Assembly: GCF_001678755.1 (NCBI RefSeq)
Contig: NZ_LZDS01000002.1
Coordinates: forward strand, 35,812 to 99,811
Origin: Acinetobacter gandensis
GTDB taxonomy: Bacteria > Pseudomonadota > Gammaproteobacteria > Pseudomonadales > Moraxellaceae
Length of the DNA stretch: 64,000 bases
Reading direction: 5' to 3'
Shown here piece after piece: positions 1 through 9,170 of this stretch (the stretch's first letter is position 1; each line of letters begins with the position of its first letter). A model generated the notes under the pieces. That model was not told the origin of the DNA. It did not search any database and saw only the letters and a program-made list of their open reading frames with translations. Position numbers and translations under genes: made by a program.

Positions 1-130
1 GGCGAGTAAGTAAAATTCGTGGATTTTCTTCGTGGGTGATCGCAATTAACACAGCCGCATGCGCAGGTTGAATACGTTTTGAAAACCGTAAACTTTGCTG
101 CAATTGCTGTGTCAATAATCTGGCTTCCAT
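1..130 (-). CDS. Nudix hydrolase, CoA pyrophosphatase-like (partial)
   Basis: Only the first 43 codons are inside the window; the gene continues past position 1. The start is the ATG at 128-130 on the minus strand. The visible N-terminus has a Gln-rich helix (LLTQQLQQS) followed by a beta strand reading AAVLIAITHEENPRILLTR. This is typical of the beginning of NudL/YeaB-type Nudix hydrolases, which cleave CoA and CoA derivatives. The Nudix box itself lies outside the window, so the assignment rests on the N-terminal pattern only. It is divergent from the Nudix gene at 251. Confidence 0.5.
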   Translation of the reverse strand, partial: MEARLLTQQLQQSLRFSKRIQPAHAAVLIAITHEENPRILLTR

Positions 131-250
131 CCACTTCACCACCTTGTTTTTATCATTTCCTCATCATAGCTGAATTTTGTTTAGGCTGGTTAGAAATGAT
201 GCCAAAGTTCTAATTTTCAGTTATTCTGACGTTTAACTTTATCATTGACG

Positions 251-805
251 ATGAATATGAACTTTTGCACAAACTGCGGACAGAAAACCAAAGAAGCAAT
301 TCCACTTGGTGATCATCAATTACGTCGTATTTGTACCGCATGCGGTTTTATTCATTATGTCAATCCTAAAGTGATTTGTGGTGCGCTCGCCATTTGGGAA
401 AATAAAGTTTTACTTTGCCGTCGCGCTATTGAGCCACGCTATGGACTATGGACACTTCCCGCTGGTTATATGGAATTGTATGAGACCATGGAGCAAGGTG
501 CAGCACGTGAAACCCGTGAAGAGGCTGAAGCCGAAGTAGATATTCAACAACTTTACTGTATGTACAATATTCCGCGGATTGGACAAATTTACGCACTTTT
601 CAAATCAAATTTAGTGAATGGTGAGTTTGGTGCAGGTGATGAAACGATCGAATCTCGCCTATTTACCGAAGAAGAAATACCTTGGGATGATTTAGCCTTC
701 CCAAGTGTAGAAAGAACCCTTAGACATTACTTTGAAGACCGAAAAACCGATCAGTTTGAGATGCATTTAGAAACCTTAGGTACGCGCCTTGACCATACAG
801 GCTAA
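251..805 (+). CDS. Nudix hydrolase with N-terminal zinc ribbon
   Basis: A protein of about 184 residues. It begins with a zinc ribbon of two Cys pairs (CTNCG and CTACG) as in NADH pyrophosphatase-like Nudix enzymes, followed by a Nudix domain. The Nudix box begins at GYMELYE and continues to REtrEE, so the metal-binding glutamates are present. The glycine normally near the end of the box is replaced by Glu. Family members hydrolyse nucleoside diphosphates linked to another moiety, such as ADP-ribose or NADH; the substrate here cannot be read from sequence. A TTG at 245 is in frame, but the ATG at 251 (MNMNFC) is the more likely start. It is followed by a bidirectional terminator shared with the convergent filF-like gene. 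Confidence 0.8.
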   Translation: MNMNFCTNCGQKTKEAIPLGDHQLRRICTACGFIHYVNPKVICGALAIWENKVLLCRRAIEPRYGLWTLPAGYMELYETMEQGAARETREEAEAEVDIQQLYCMYNIPRIGQIYALFKSNLVNGEFGAGDETIESRLFTEEEIPWDDLAFPSVERTLRHYFEDRKTDQFEMHLETLGTRLDHTG

Positions 806-828
806 TGCTTTTAGATTTTATAGTCGTT

Positions 829-857
829 AAAAAAGCCCATCATTGATGGGCTTTTTT
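829..857. terminator. Bidirectional rho-independent terminator
   Basis: An inverted repeat (AAGCCCATCA / TGATGGGCTT) is flanked by A-runs on the left and T-runs on the right. It sits between the convergent Nudix gene and the filF-like gene and can serve both strands. Confidence 0.85.
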
Positions 858-861
858 ATTG

Positions 862-2889
862 TTATTTTTTCTTCACGCTATAACATTGTGCAAGTGAAAT
901 TGAAATCTCCCCACCGCTCAACTTAGCAATTTCCTTCGCTTCAGCATCGGAGTCATTTTGCTTGCTATAAACATTCGTAAAGCTGGCCAAACTATTAGCC
1001 CATTTCACTTTCTGATTATCAGAATCCGTCAAACTAATTGCAGGCTTGGTGCCAGCATCAGCGGCAACTAATTTTTCCAATTGAACCAAAGCACCGCCCA
1101 CAGTCATTGATGTATTGTCCGAAGTTTTCACACTTGAGTTCATACCAATCAAAGCACCGTCCAAAATACCAAAGAACTGATCCGCTAAGATCATTCGAAT
1201 AGAAATCGTGTTTGGATTAACCCCACCAATTTTGGTAAAAGTTCTTGAAACAGTTCCTATTCGATACTGCTGAACTTGCTTTTGATCTTTCATTAGAAAT
1301 TTATCTAGCACATCGCCATCCGCATTAGTGCTATTACAGCCATCAGCACTTGTCGATAAATCCACATCAGTAAGCGGTTTCGTCAACGCATTTGCTGCAA
1401 CACCCGCAGGAATATTGGTACGAATATCGCCATTTCGGTCTATAACAACGCCTAATTTCACCGATTTAATACTGGTATCAGTGAACTTAAATGATAAATC
1501 CGCATAAAGTGGGAAAATATAGTTTTCACCAGTTGCGACATTATTAATCGATTTAAAGACAGATTTATCCAAATAAGACACTGGATAAAGTTTATAAAGA
1601 TCTAGAGTCCCTTTATATTTGGTACCACTAATGGTCTGATCCCATGTCCCCAATCTTTCTTTGTCTATTTCAGTCGGCGTATAGGTTTCAGATAACCCCA
1701 TTAATGTTTTGTAAAGATTTCCTGCAGTGCCGATCACCATTTTGTCTGCAAGCAGCGTTCCCTTACGTACAATCAGCGGATCTGAGCCTGTTTGATCTAC
1801 ATCAAATTTAAAACCAAGATTACGATTTTTATCAATAGATTTAGTTAATGGATCTATCCAGTTATCCTGTGCCGTCGCGGTCATACGAACGGGGCGAACT
1901 TGAGTCAACAACTGCATATTGGTCGTGCCAATCGTAGATAAATTTTTATCTACTTTCCCACGCCATTGTAGCCCACTACCAAAAGTCATACCTTGGCGAT
2001 CCGTCATTAACATGAAATGACCAAATAAGTTAATTTTTTCCTTGTCGGTCAGTTCACAAACATCTTTATCACAGCCGACTAAACCGTTTGAACCACTAAT
2101 TGCAGAAATGGCTTGTTCAGCGGTTGAAAATAATGCAAATTCAGGCTGGAATACCGCTGCTGTTGAAATATTCATTAGCTTTTGGACGACTGTAAAAGCA
2201 TCCGCATTACTGATATCTGCTAATTTAAGCCAAGGTGTAAATAAAGCATTAAACTCATCATCACTATGTGCAGCTGTTTTAAAGTCATTTGTTTCAAGCG
2301 ATGTACTAATGCTATCGAGTCCCTTACGATCATTATCAGTGATTAACACGGATTGAATATCGGTTGGACTGGTAATTCTATTGTTTTTCAAACCAATTGC
2401 TTGAATCACTTTAACAAAACGCATTGCAACTTTAACAGTCTCATCATTTGGATTTAAGCTCGAAGCAGGTGTTCCAGTAATACCTGCTGCGATGTCTAAT
2501 AAAGTTAAGCGTGGTGGTGAGGTACTACTCGCGACATTAGATAAAGTACTTAACTTGACTGAACCTAATTTGATTTCCTTATCATTCTCACCACGTATGG
2601 AGAATGTCACTGTGTCACCGAGTTTACATGCACCTGTAGACACCCCTTCTTTATCGTCAAAAAGGGTCACAAATCGATTTTTAGAATCACTTGAACACAG
2701 AAAATTAATCCCATCTACTGGATAATCTAGAACGAACTCAACACAATTTTCTGAGTTACTTTTACAGCTTCCATTTTCTGTACTTTCATCATATTTTTCT
2801 GGAATAACATTTGCACTTTCTCCACCACAACCTGAAAGTGCGGCAAATAATGCAGTAAGTGCAAAAGGTAAAATAAGTTTATTTTTCAT
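862..2889 (-). CDS. filF: FilF-like surface lipoprotein
   Basis: 675 residues. The N-terminus is a lipoprotein signal with lipobox LSGC (Cys about residue 21), followed by Gly/Glu/Ser-rich sequence, so it is expected to be lipid-anchored in the outer membrane. The rest is Thr/Ser/Asn-rich and probably beta-rich, with several Cys early in the mature protein (SCKSNSENC, FLCSS, GACK) that could form disulfides. It is the last gene of a six-gene minus-strand operon whose order and products match the filA-filF cluster annotated in Acinetobacter, where filF is called a putative pilus assembly protein. I recognise it mainly by position and composition. No enzymatic motif is visible. It lies 24 bases after filE and ends at a bidirectional terminator. 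Confidence 0.65.
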   Translation of the reverse strand: MKNKLILPFALTALFAALSGCGGESANVIPEKYDESTENGSCKSNSENCVEFVLDYPVDGINFLCSSDSKNRFVTLFDDKEGVSTGACKLGDTVTFSIRGENDKEIKLGSVKLSTLSNVASSTSPPRLTLLDIAAGITGTPASSLNPNDETVKVAMRFVKVIQAIGLKNNRITSPTDIQSVLITDNDRKGLDSISTSLETNDFKTAAHSDDEFNALFTPWLKLADISNADAFTVVQKLMNISTAAVFQPEFALFSTAEQAISAISGSNGLVGCDKDVCELTDKEKINLFGHFMLMTDRQGMTFGSGLQWRGKVDKNLSTIGTTNMQLLTQVRPVRMTATAQDNWIDPLTKSIDKNRNLGFKFDVDQTGSDPLIVRKGTLLADKMVIGTAGNLYKTLMGLSETYTPTEIDKERLGTWDQTISGTKYKGTLDLYKLYPVSYLDKSVFKSINNVATGENYIFPLYADLSFKFTDTSIKSVKLGVVIDRNGDIRTNIPAGVAANALTKPLTDVDLSTSADGCNSTNADGDVLDKFLMKDQKQVQQYRIGTVSRTFTKIGGVNPNTISIRMILADQFFGILDGALIGMNSSVKTSDNTSMTVGGALVQLEKLVAADAGTKPAISLTDSDNQKVKWANSLASFTNVYSKQNDSDAEAKEIAKLSGGEISISLAQCYSVKKK

Positions 2890-2913
2890 CCTGATTCTCT
2901 TTTTATTTTGACC

Positions 2914-4188
2914 TTAACGGATCGCAATGAGTTTAAGCTGTCCATGATTTATTAATGCTTTATCTTCAACATCAATTGCCGATGCAAGTGGTGTTAATAA
3001 TAGGTATTCACTTCCTTTTGGCACATGTATAACACCTTCAATTTTTTCGTGTCGTAATACATCTGCTTGAAGATTGTTATTTTTATAACCACCTGTACCT
3101 TCCAGAACACAGCCTCTAGCATCTAAAAAAACCACAAATGGCCAATAAAAGGTAGGTTCATTTTGCCTTGAAGCAAAAGAGTTAATTTGAATATTTTGTA
3201 TTGAATTTGCGACTTTCACGACTTCAAAATCAAACTGATCAGTCAATGGTGCTCGTGGCCAAACGTTAACTTCAGAAAAACTTTCTAAGCTCTTGGCTTT
3301 TTTGATTTTATTTCCGCTAAAACATTGTTGGCCTAAACCTGAAATTGTATCTGCTTGTGACACACGATAATAAGATTGAGACAATACAATTGGGCCGGTA
3401 TCTGCTTGATCTTTCTTTTTAAACATTGAGCTAAGCACAGACTTACTGACACCTTTTTCACGCTCAATCGTTTGCATTCGAGTAGCACCCATTTTTCTAT
3501 CAATGACCCCTTCTGGCATTGTATAGAAGCGTTTTTTACCTTCTAAATTAAATTCTTTACCTTCAAGATATTCATTATTAACGTACTCTTGGCCATCAAT
3601 AATGGTAATGCCTGATTGAGCCTGTTGCTGAATCTTTCCAACGGCACTAGTTTCTGAATTTTGACCAACTGATGTCGATACATTTTCTGATTGCTTACTT
3701 ATTTTAGGGTTGGATAACGTAACATCTCTATTTAGCGTATCAACATTTAAATCAATAGGTTTATCTTGTTTCTTAGGAATTCCTGACTTCGGATTAGAAA
3801 CAATATTCTGTTGTTGATGACTAACACTTGTTTCAATAGTTTTTCTTGTATCTAAATGATCAGTATCCGATTTATTAACAGAAGCAGAAGCAGAAGCAGA
3901 AGCAGAAGCAGAAGCAGAAGCATTATTAATTGATTTTGGTAAAACAATCTTATCTTCAACCTGCTCGAGATTGTTTTTCTGAGCATCAATTTGAGCTGGA
4001 ACAGAAATTTGTTCTGATTTATTCAGCTTTTCTTCTTTCGGTTTATTTTGCACAATCGGATCAGGTCTTTGCACAACCATAGGCCGACCATCCGGCCCAA
4101 TAATTGTATGAAAGGTCCCAGCATTTACATAAGATACCTGTGCTACGCTGAGCACAAGTATCGATCTAACAAATAAATTCCTTTTCAT
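2914..4188 (-). CDS. filE: FilE-like secreted protein with Ala-Ser repeat
   Basis: 424 residues with a Sec-type signal peptide (about 1-23) followed by GTFHTIIGPDGRPMVVQRPD. The first half is low-complexity, rich in Ser, Lys, Gln and Asn, and includes an Ala-Ser repeat encoded by seven perfect copies of a hexanucleotide. The C-terminal ~150 residues look globular, with strands and two Cys (GQQCFSG, RGCVLEG). It matches the position of filE in the Acinetobacter fil operon (annotated as putative pilus assembly protein). It is 13 bases downstream of filD and 24 upstream of filF. The role is unknown; a periplasmic or cell-surface assembly factor is the simplest reading. Confidence 0.65.
   Translation of the reverse strand: MKRNLFVRSILVLSVAQVSYVNAGTFHTIIGPDGRPMVVQRPDPIVQNKPKEEKLNKSEQISVPAQIDAQKNNLEQVEDKIVLPKSINNASASASASASASASVNKSDTDHLDTRKTIETSVSHQQQNIVSNPKSGIPKKQDKPIDLNVDTLNRDVTLSNPKISKQSENVSTSVGQNSETSAVGKIQQQAQSGITIIDGQEYVNNEYLEGKEFNLEGKKRFYTMPEGVIDRKMGATRMQTIEREKGVSKSVLSSMFKKKDQADTGPIVLSQSYYRVSQADTISGLGQQCFSGNKIKKAKSLESFSEVNVWPRAPLTDQFDFEVVKVANSIQNIQINSFASRQNEPTFYWPFVVFLDARGCVLEGTGGYKNNNLQADVLRHEKIEGVIHVPKGSEYLLLTPLASAIDVEDKALINHGQLKLIAIR
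3881..3922. repeat. Hexanucleotide tandem repeat (GAAGCA)x7 inside filE
   Basis: Seven exact 6-base copies. On the coding (minus) strand they encode alternating Ala-Ser. Because six bases are two codons, changes in copy number would alter linker length without shifting the frame. Confidence 0.95.
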
Positions 4189-4201
4189 TCGTTATTCTTT
4201 C

Positions 4202-5866
4202 CTACCAACGGGTGCGGTAATTCAAACCTAAAATTGTAATTTTAGTAGCTGTTTGCACATTTAACCCTGCGTAAGGATTTAATAATAGATTATTTACACC
4301 CGTTTGGTTGGCTAAACTACTTGTATTGGCAGGAATGTTATCTCTACTTCTCAAGAAGCCAATCGACAAATCAAGATCTGTATCTGAATCAAATTGATAG
4401 CCCACGCCTAAACCAAACAACTGTGCATTGTTAATGGGTACCATCGTATTGCGCTTACCATCCGGAATCGAACTTGTACGTGGCTCATAACCGGCACGGA
4501 GTTTTAAACGATCCGTTGCTGAATACTCAATACCAATTCCCCAACTCCACGGCGATGTAAACCCCATTGGTAAAGCTAGAGAACTATCTGTGACATCCGA
4601 AGATAAGAGTTTCGCAATTTTTAAAGCAGAAATGGTACGGTCAAATTCAAAACGGAATTTGTCCCAAGCAGCATAGTCCGTCCAACCCACATCAAAATTC
4701 ACCTGTAAATCAGGCATGATTTTATATTTGATACCTGCTTGAACATGCTGTGGATATTCAAAATCCATCGAAACTAAACCAGATTCACTCGCAGGTACTG
4801 AACTTGGAAAACCTAAAATCGCAGCAAGAATCTGTCCCGTTGGTGAAGACATTAACCCATTAATAAGCTCGCGTGGAGCTTTGGCATTATCAACACGATA
4901 GTTACCTTTTAAGCGCATTTTTGCAGCACTTTGGTAAACTAAACCAAAACTAAAATCTTCACGTGGTTCCCAAAGTACACCTAAGTTATAACTTGGACTC
5001 AACGACTGTTCCAAAGCAATTTGCATTTGTCCAAAACGGCCAAATGGGTTCATGCCTTCTTCGGTATTACACATCCCTAATAACAGAATGTCCGTAATAA
5101 TGTCGGAATTTTCTTTAAATGGCGTACAAACAACCTCATCAATCATTCGTAACATACCAATTAACTCATTGGGAAAACGTAGATCCGTCTTCAAACCAAT
5201 GGCTTGGTACGACATTCCAACCCCACCACCAATAGATAGCTCATCACTTACTTGATAAGCGATGGTCGGCGATAGATAAGTAACACGCTCAAGGGCAACT
5301 TGCTGCCCCATATAATTACCAGCATTACCATTTTCAGCACCAAAACCCGCAATTAATGGTGCATATACAGCAGATGCAAATGTAAATTTTGAACCAGGTG
5401 GGTTATAAGCAATACCAGCTGTCGGTGCAGCTACGGGTTGATTTGCACCTAAGTCCACCATTTTCTTCAAAAACGGTACGTAAAGGCTGACGTATTCAGC
5501 TTCACTCGTGACCTTATCTTTAAAATCTGTACAAATGTCCGCTGCTATTTCAGGCCCATCTTTACAAACCAATGGGTCATCCGAATAACCAAAAACATTG
5601 TAACCTTCAGGAACAGTGAACTCACGTTGAATATCGAAATTTGCAACAATACCCTGCACATCCGTTTGCAAACCCTGAATTTTAGTCAGCGCCGCAGGGT
5701 TAAAGTGCACAGCACTAATGCCTGGTGGATCTGCTGTTACTGCATTCCCCAAAGAAAGCGAACGTGCATCTACAGATAAGTTTGTCCCCAATTGTGCAAA
5801 TGCAGCACTTGAACAGCCCGTTAATATAATCGCGCTAACGAGTGGGCTGAGTCGAATCTTATTCAT
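4202..5866 (-). CDS. filD: FilD-like outer-membrane protein, OMPP1/FadL/TodX family
   Basis: 554 residues with an N-terminal signal (about 1-24, ending SSAAFA). The mature start, with SLGNAVTADPPGISAVHFNPAAL, is the typical FadL/OMPP1 hatch motif (NPAAL). The remainder is a long series of amphipathic strands of an outer-membrane barrel ending in an aromatic strand (NYRTRW). FadL-type barrels move hydrophobic compounds across the outer membrane. In the fil operon the substrate is unknown. Four Cys occur in an extracellular-loop-like region (CKDGPEIAADIC and CTPFKEN...LGMC). It is 12 bases after filC and 13 before filE, so surely cotranscribed. Confidence 0.8.
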   Translation of the reverse strand: MNKIRLSPLVSAIILTGCSSAAFAQLGTNLSVDARSLSLGNAVTADPPGISAVHFNPAALTKIQGLQTDVQGIVANFDIQREFTVPEGYNVFGYSDDPLVCKDGPEIAADICTDFKDKVTSEAEYVSLYVPFLKKMVDLGANQPVAAPTAGIAYNPPGSKFTFASAVYAPLIAGFGAENGNAGNYMGQQVALERVTYLSPTIAYQVSDELSIGGGVGMSYQAIGLKTDLRFPNELIGMLRMIDEVVCTPFKENSDIITDILLLGMCNTEEGMNPFGRFGQMQIALEQSLSPSYNLGVLWEPREDFSFGLVYQSAAKMRLKGNYRVDNAKAPRELINGLMSSPTGQILAAILGFPSSVPASESGLVSMDFEYPQHVQAGIKYKIMPDLQVNFDVGWTDYAAWDKFRFEFDRTISALKIAKLLSSDVTDSSLALPMGFTSPWSWGIGIEYSATDRLKLRAGYEPRTSSIPDGKRNTMVPINNAQLFGLGVGYQFDSDTDLDLSIGFLRSRDNIPANTSSLANQTGVNNLLLNPYAGLNVQTATKITILGLNYRTRW

Positions 5867-5878
5867 ACGACCACCCTA

Positions 5879-7069
5879 TTAACGAAGCTTCTTACCGAAG
5901 CCTAAAATATCTAATGGGAACGAAAGACCGAGACTTACATCTGGTGCGTCCTCAGTTAAACCTAAACCAACCGTGCCATTTACAATGGTTTCAGGTGAAA
6001 CACGTACACCTAATGAAATGGCTAAAGTTGAGCTAGTTTGGTCAGCTGGAGAATATGACTCCCCTGAACTATATGTAAATTCAGAACCAGTATTGAAACT
6101 TTGTTGATAAGACATCGTCATAGAAACATCATAGTTAAATGAATATGCAAAACCGAATGCAAATCCACCACTAATTCCAGGCTCAAATTCTTCTATAAAT
6201 CTTGAACCACGACGCTGGTTTAAGCCTGTTTCTTTAAAACCATAATTTGCTGATACAGAAGCAAAGAGCACTACCGGATCAATATACTTACGTGTACTCG
6301 CACCAACCCCTGCCGAATAATATCCTTTACCTGTTGCCAAATCGCTTGTTGCATTAATCTCATATGGACTATCCCCTGTTTTTGTCGATAAATTACCAAA
6401 CAAAATTAGAGGTAAACGACCTTGTTTCAGTGGAAATGGTTCCCAACGAGCGCCTAGAGAAATATCTCCAAGACCCGCGGTTGAGGTGTCTTTAAGTAAA
6501 TCAGTTTTCGCAACTAAAGGTAGGGATGCTGTAAACGTTAAGTTATCCATCACGCCATACTGAACAGTAAAGGTGTTCGTCATGGAGTGCGTTGCATTTT
6601 CCTGTACACGCAATTGGTATAGCTGACCTTCAGCCATTTCCATATCAAGTTGTGTATCACGATAGTATGTATAATCAATATCGTAATAACTCGATATCTC
6701 ACCTTTCTTGATTAATGAATATTGACGCTCATTCGATGTAAAAACTTCTTGTAAATTAGTTTCTTGACTGGCATCACCAGCTTGTTGTTGAAGTGCAGTT
6801 GATGCTTGTTCCGTGGTTGATTTCGCTTCTGGCTCAGCAGCAATAGCTGGTTCCTCAACTTCTTCATACTCACCAATTGCAGTTTCGGGTTCTGTTTGCT
6901 GAGCATTCGCTATTTGTGGCATATTCGCCTGTGACGAATCTGCTACTGCTTCCTCTTGCTCAACCGTATCGTATTCACCGAGACTGGGCTCATCAGCAGC
7001 ATATGCTACGCCCATCACAACTTGAATACTTACTGCCAATAAAGTTTTGTTCATCCATGTACGGTTCAT
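5879..7069 (-). CDS. filC: FilC-like outer-membrane beta-barrel with acidic N-terminal linker
   Basis: About 396 residues from the ATG at 7069 (an in-frame ATG lies at 7084; GGGATGGAAT upstream favours the inner start). A signal peptide (ends VAYA) is followed by ~100 residues rich in Glu, Gln and Ala. These include a duplicated motif, LGEYDTVEQEE and IGEYEEVEEPA. The C-terminal ~280 residues alternate in amphipathic strands with Gly/aromatic patterning typical of an outer-membrane barrel of the transporter/MetA-pathway type. A barrel preceded by a coiled or disordered periplasmic extension recalls FapF, the amyloid secretion pore of Pseudomonas, but this is an analogy from architecture and not a detected homology. 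Confidence 0.65.
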   Translation of the reverse strand: MNRTWMNKTLLAVSIQVVMGVAYAADEPSLGEYDTVEQEEAVADSSQANMPQIANAQQTEPETAIGEYEEVEEPAIAAEPEAKSTTEQASTALQQQAGDASQETNLQEVFTSNERQYSLIKKGEISSYYDIDYTYYRDTQLDMEMAEGQLYQLRVQENATHSMTNTFTVQYGVMDNLTFTASLPLVAKTDLLKDTSTAGLGDISLGARWEPFPLKQGRLPLILFGNLSTKTGDSPYEINATSDLATGKGYYSAGVGASTRKYIDPVVLFASVSANYGFKETGLNQRRGSRFIEEFEPGISGGFAFGFAYSFNYDVSMTMSYQQSFNTGSEFTYSSGESYSPADQTSSTLAISLGVRVSPETIVNGTVGLGLTEDAPDVSLGLSFPLDILGFGKKLR

Positions 7070-7132
7070 ATTCCATCCCACCATTTTTTATTTTTTTAAT
7101 TCCATAACTCATTTAAACTTCATACAAAATAG

Positions 7133-7972
7133 CTATTTATTTTTATAGTAAAGTCGTAAGAAGTTATAATTCGATTGCCCATAATTTTCAGAATTTTCGT
7201 TTCTATTCTTATCTAAACGAATTGTTGAAGCTTTATCTGCAATTTTTTCCATATATTGTTGTGGATACTGGGCATTAACAAAAGCAAATCGATTCACAGT
7301 CGCGTCATCAACATGCCTTAAATCTGCGTCCTGAATCGCTAATAAGTTTTTACGTTGTTCTGGAACAACATTAATTAAAAATAATGTGTTGTTTTCCCAA
7401 ACTTCTTTAAATCTCGTCTCGTCAAAACTGATGTTTCCTAATGCTGGATCTGCGACATACACGCGTCCATTTTTATACCCCTTAAAAACAACAAAGTGTT
7501 TAAATCCAGCATAGGAAATTGGCACAATTGCAGGTTGACCTTGTTTAACTAAATCAGAAAACTCGCCTTTATACCCGCCACTTTCTAATCCCACTGCCGC
7601 AACGAAACGTTTCATGTCTAATAGTGAAAAACTACGACGTTCTACAATTTTTTCTGTTTCACCAAATTTCAGTAAGCCATTCATGACTTGCTGTTCTGTC
7701 AATGTTGTACCTACATTGACATAGCCATTTAATAAAGTAGTGAGTGCAGCTGATCCACAACTGTAGTCATAGGCTTGTCGAACAATTCCTCGGAATTGGT
7801 CTTCAATTGCTGGTTTAATTTTGATTTGCTCACGGTGCATCCGTGTAAAGGAATCATTACGTGAGTCTAGGGTTTCAGTATAATGAACTGTCCCCACTGG
7901 CTTTTCTTTTAGATCTAATGACTCTTTGGCAAAGTAATACATCAATGCCGAGCCTACTGCTATCTCTAACAT
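7133..7972 (-). CDS. filB: FilB-like C39-family papain-like cysteine peptidase
   Basis: 279 residues. The first ~20 residues are hydrophobic and may be an inner-membrane signal or anchor. A C39 peptidase core follows: Gln66 (RQAYDYSCG, oxyanion position), catalytic Cys72, His159 (FKHFVVF) and Asp175 (VYVADPALG), all in the expected order, so the enzyme looks active. C39 peptidases usually cut leader peptides after a Gly-Gly motif in ABC exporters; stand-alone versions occur in surface-fibre operons, such as fapD in the Fap system. It sits 161 bases after the filA terminator and 63 before filC. The natural substrate is not evident; FilA or FilE are candidates by context. Confidence 0.75.
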   Translation of the reverse strand: MLEIAVGSALMYYFAKESLDLKEKPVGTVHYTETLDSRNDSFTRMHREQIKIKPAIEDQFRGIVRQAYDYSCGSAALTTLLNGYVNVGTTLTEQQVMNGLLKFGETEKIVERRSFSLLDMKRFVAAVGLESGGYKGEFSDLVKQGQPAIVPISYAGFKHFVVFKGYKNGRVYVADPALGNISFDETRFKEVWENNTLFLINVVPEQRKNLLAIQDADLRHVDDATVNRFAFVNAQYPQQYMEKIADKASTIRLDKNRNENSENYGQSNYNFLRLYYKNK

Positions 7973-8114
7973 ATCTTCAAACTTTTAGTTATCGGCAATG
8001 ATGTGCCTTTTTTCATTATTTTTAGAGCATAAGCTCTACTTCCATGTAATATGCAAGATACCTTTTTTTTTATAAAAAAACAGTATTTTTTTCACATTTT
8101 TATATTTTTTTGTT

Positions 8115-8150
8115 AAAAAAAAAACGCGTGTTATACACGCGTTTTTTTTT
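8115..8150 (-). terminator. Terminator or attenuator between filA and filB
   Basis: A strong hairpin (AAAACGCGTG / CACGCGTTTT) with A/T runs on both sides lies seven bases after the filA stop codon. On the minus strand it ends in a long U-run. It probably stops most transcripts after filA and lets a fraction read through into filB-F, unless filB has its own promoter in the 180-base gap. Confidence 0.85.
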
Positions 8151-8156
8151 GAAGGA

Positions 8157-9170
8157 TTAGTGTCCAGATACTGTAATTACAGAACCAGGTACAAATTGAC
8201 CTTGAGCAGGACTGTAATAGGTACGTAAACCCTGAACTTCGATATCGCCAATTGATGCTGCTGCAGCACTACCTAAATGAACACCTTTAACATAAGTATC
8301 AATACCCTTAGCATCATCATTTACAATTCGTAGGAAACCATTACCTGTGGTAGCTGAAGCGCCATATACAGAAATAGCTGATTTTAGATCCAAATCTTTA
8401 GAATCCGTATTCGCTACCTTGATACTATCGATTAGAATTTCACCCGCCACACCAGTCACACCTTTAGTTGAACTATCCAAGATGCCAAGATCGGTGATTT
8501 CCAATCCACCCTGCATTACAGAGTTTAGTTTAATCATCGCGCCTTGTGGTGCTGCACCGAGTTGAACGTTAGCAGACATGATGCCTGTTTTAATACCAAG
8601 TCCTGATAAAATTGCATTGTAATTTGAACTATCACCGCCACGACGAATCGCTGAATTCGCTGTAGCTGTACCTTGAGTACCTGATGCAGTTACACCAATT
8701 TCACCAATATGAATTTCAAGGCCTGATACTTGAGCAGCAACGTTAATAAATGCACCACCTTTAGCAGCAGTACCAGCATCTGTATCAATTACCAAGTCAG
8801 CTAAATTATGTGTATCAAGTAAATATGCTCCACCATCTTTATAGTTCGCACCGACGAAAACACCAAAGTCAGCAGAAGAAATTTTTGAACCATCAGTTAA
8901 TGTGATTTCTTTTGCATTCGCCGCATCAGTAGTACCTTGAATAACAATCGCACCAGCTGTCGAAGTACCACCTAATGCTGTATTACTCAAACCATCATTA
9001 TCATGTACAAATAATTTATCAACAGTAACTTTAGAAATTCCAAGACCAATACTTAAACCGTCTTGACCAGTGGTTGAGCTAAGCGCTGCATCATCCATTG
9101 CTTGCATAGCCATAGCATTAGCGCTAAATGCGATTGAAGAAACTAAAGCTAATTTAGTGAACTTTTTCAT
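8157..9170 (-). CDS. filA: FilA-like secreted surface protein (DUF6160-type)
   Basis: 337 residues: a signal peptide (MKKFTKLALVSSIAFSANAMA) then MDDAALSSTTGQDGLSIGL, the motif found near the N-terminus of DUF6160/FilA-type proteins. The mature chain is rich in Gly, Ala, Thr, Ser and Asp, has no Cys and no membrane helix, and has repeated short beta-like segments ending in Gly/Asp turns. It is the first gene of the operon, with a good Shine-Dalgarno (GGGAGAG) before the ATG at 9170, and is cut off from the rest by a terminator. That is the arrangement expected for the abundant structural subunit of a surface fibre. Fibre formation is an inference; the name follows Acinetobacter annotation. 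Confidence 0.7.
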   Translation of the reverse strand: MKKFTKLALVSSIAFSANAMAMQAMDDAALSSTTGQDGLSIGLGISKVTVDKLFVHDNDGLSNTALGGTSTAGAIVIQGTTDAANAKEITLTDGSKISSADFGVFVGANYKDGGAYLLDTHNLADLVIDTDAGTAAKGGAFINVAAQVSGLEIHIGEIGVTASGTQGTATANSAIRRGGDSSNYNAILSGLGIKTGIMSANVQLGAAPQGAMIKLNSVMQGGLEITDLGILDSSTKGVTGVAGEILIDSIKVANTDSKDLDLKSAISVYGASATTGNGFLRIVNDDAKGIDTYVKGVHLGSAAAASIGDIEVQGLRTYYSPAQGQFVPGSVITVSGH

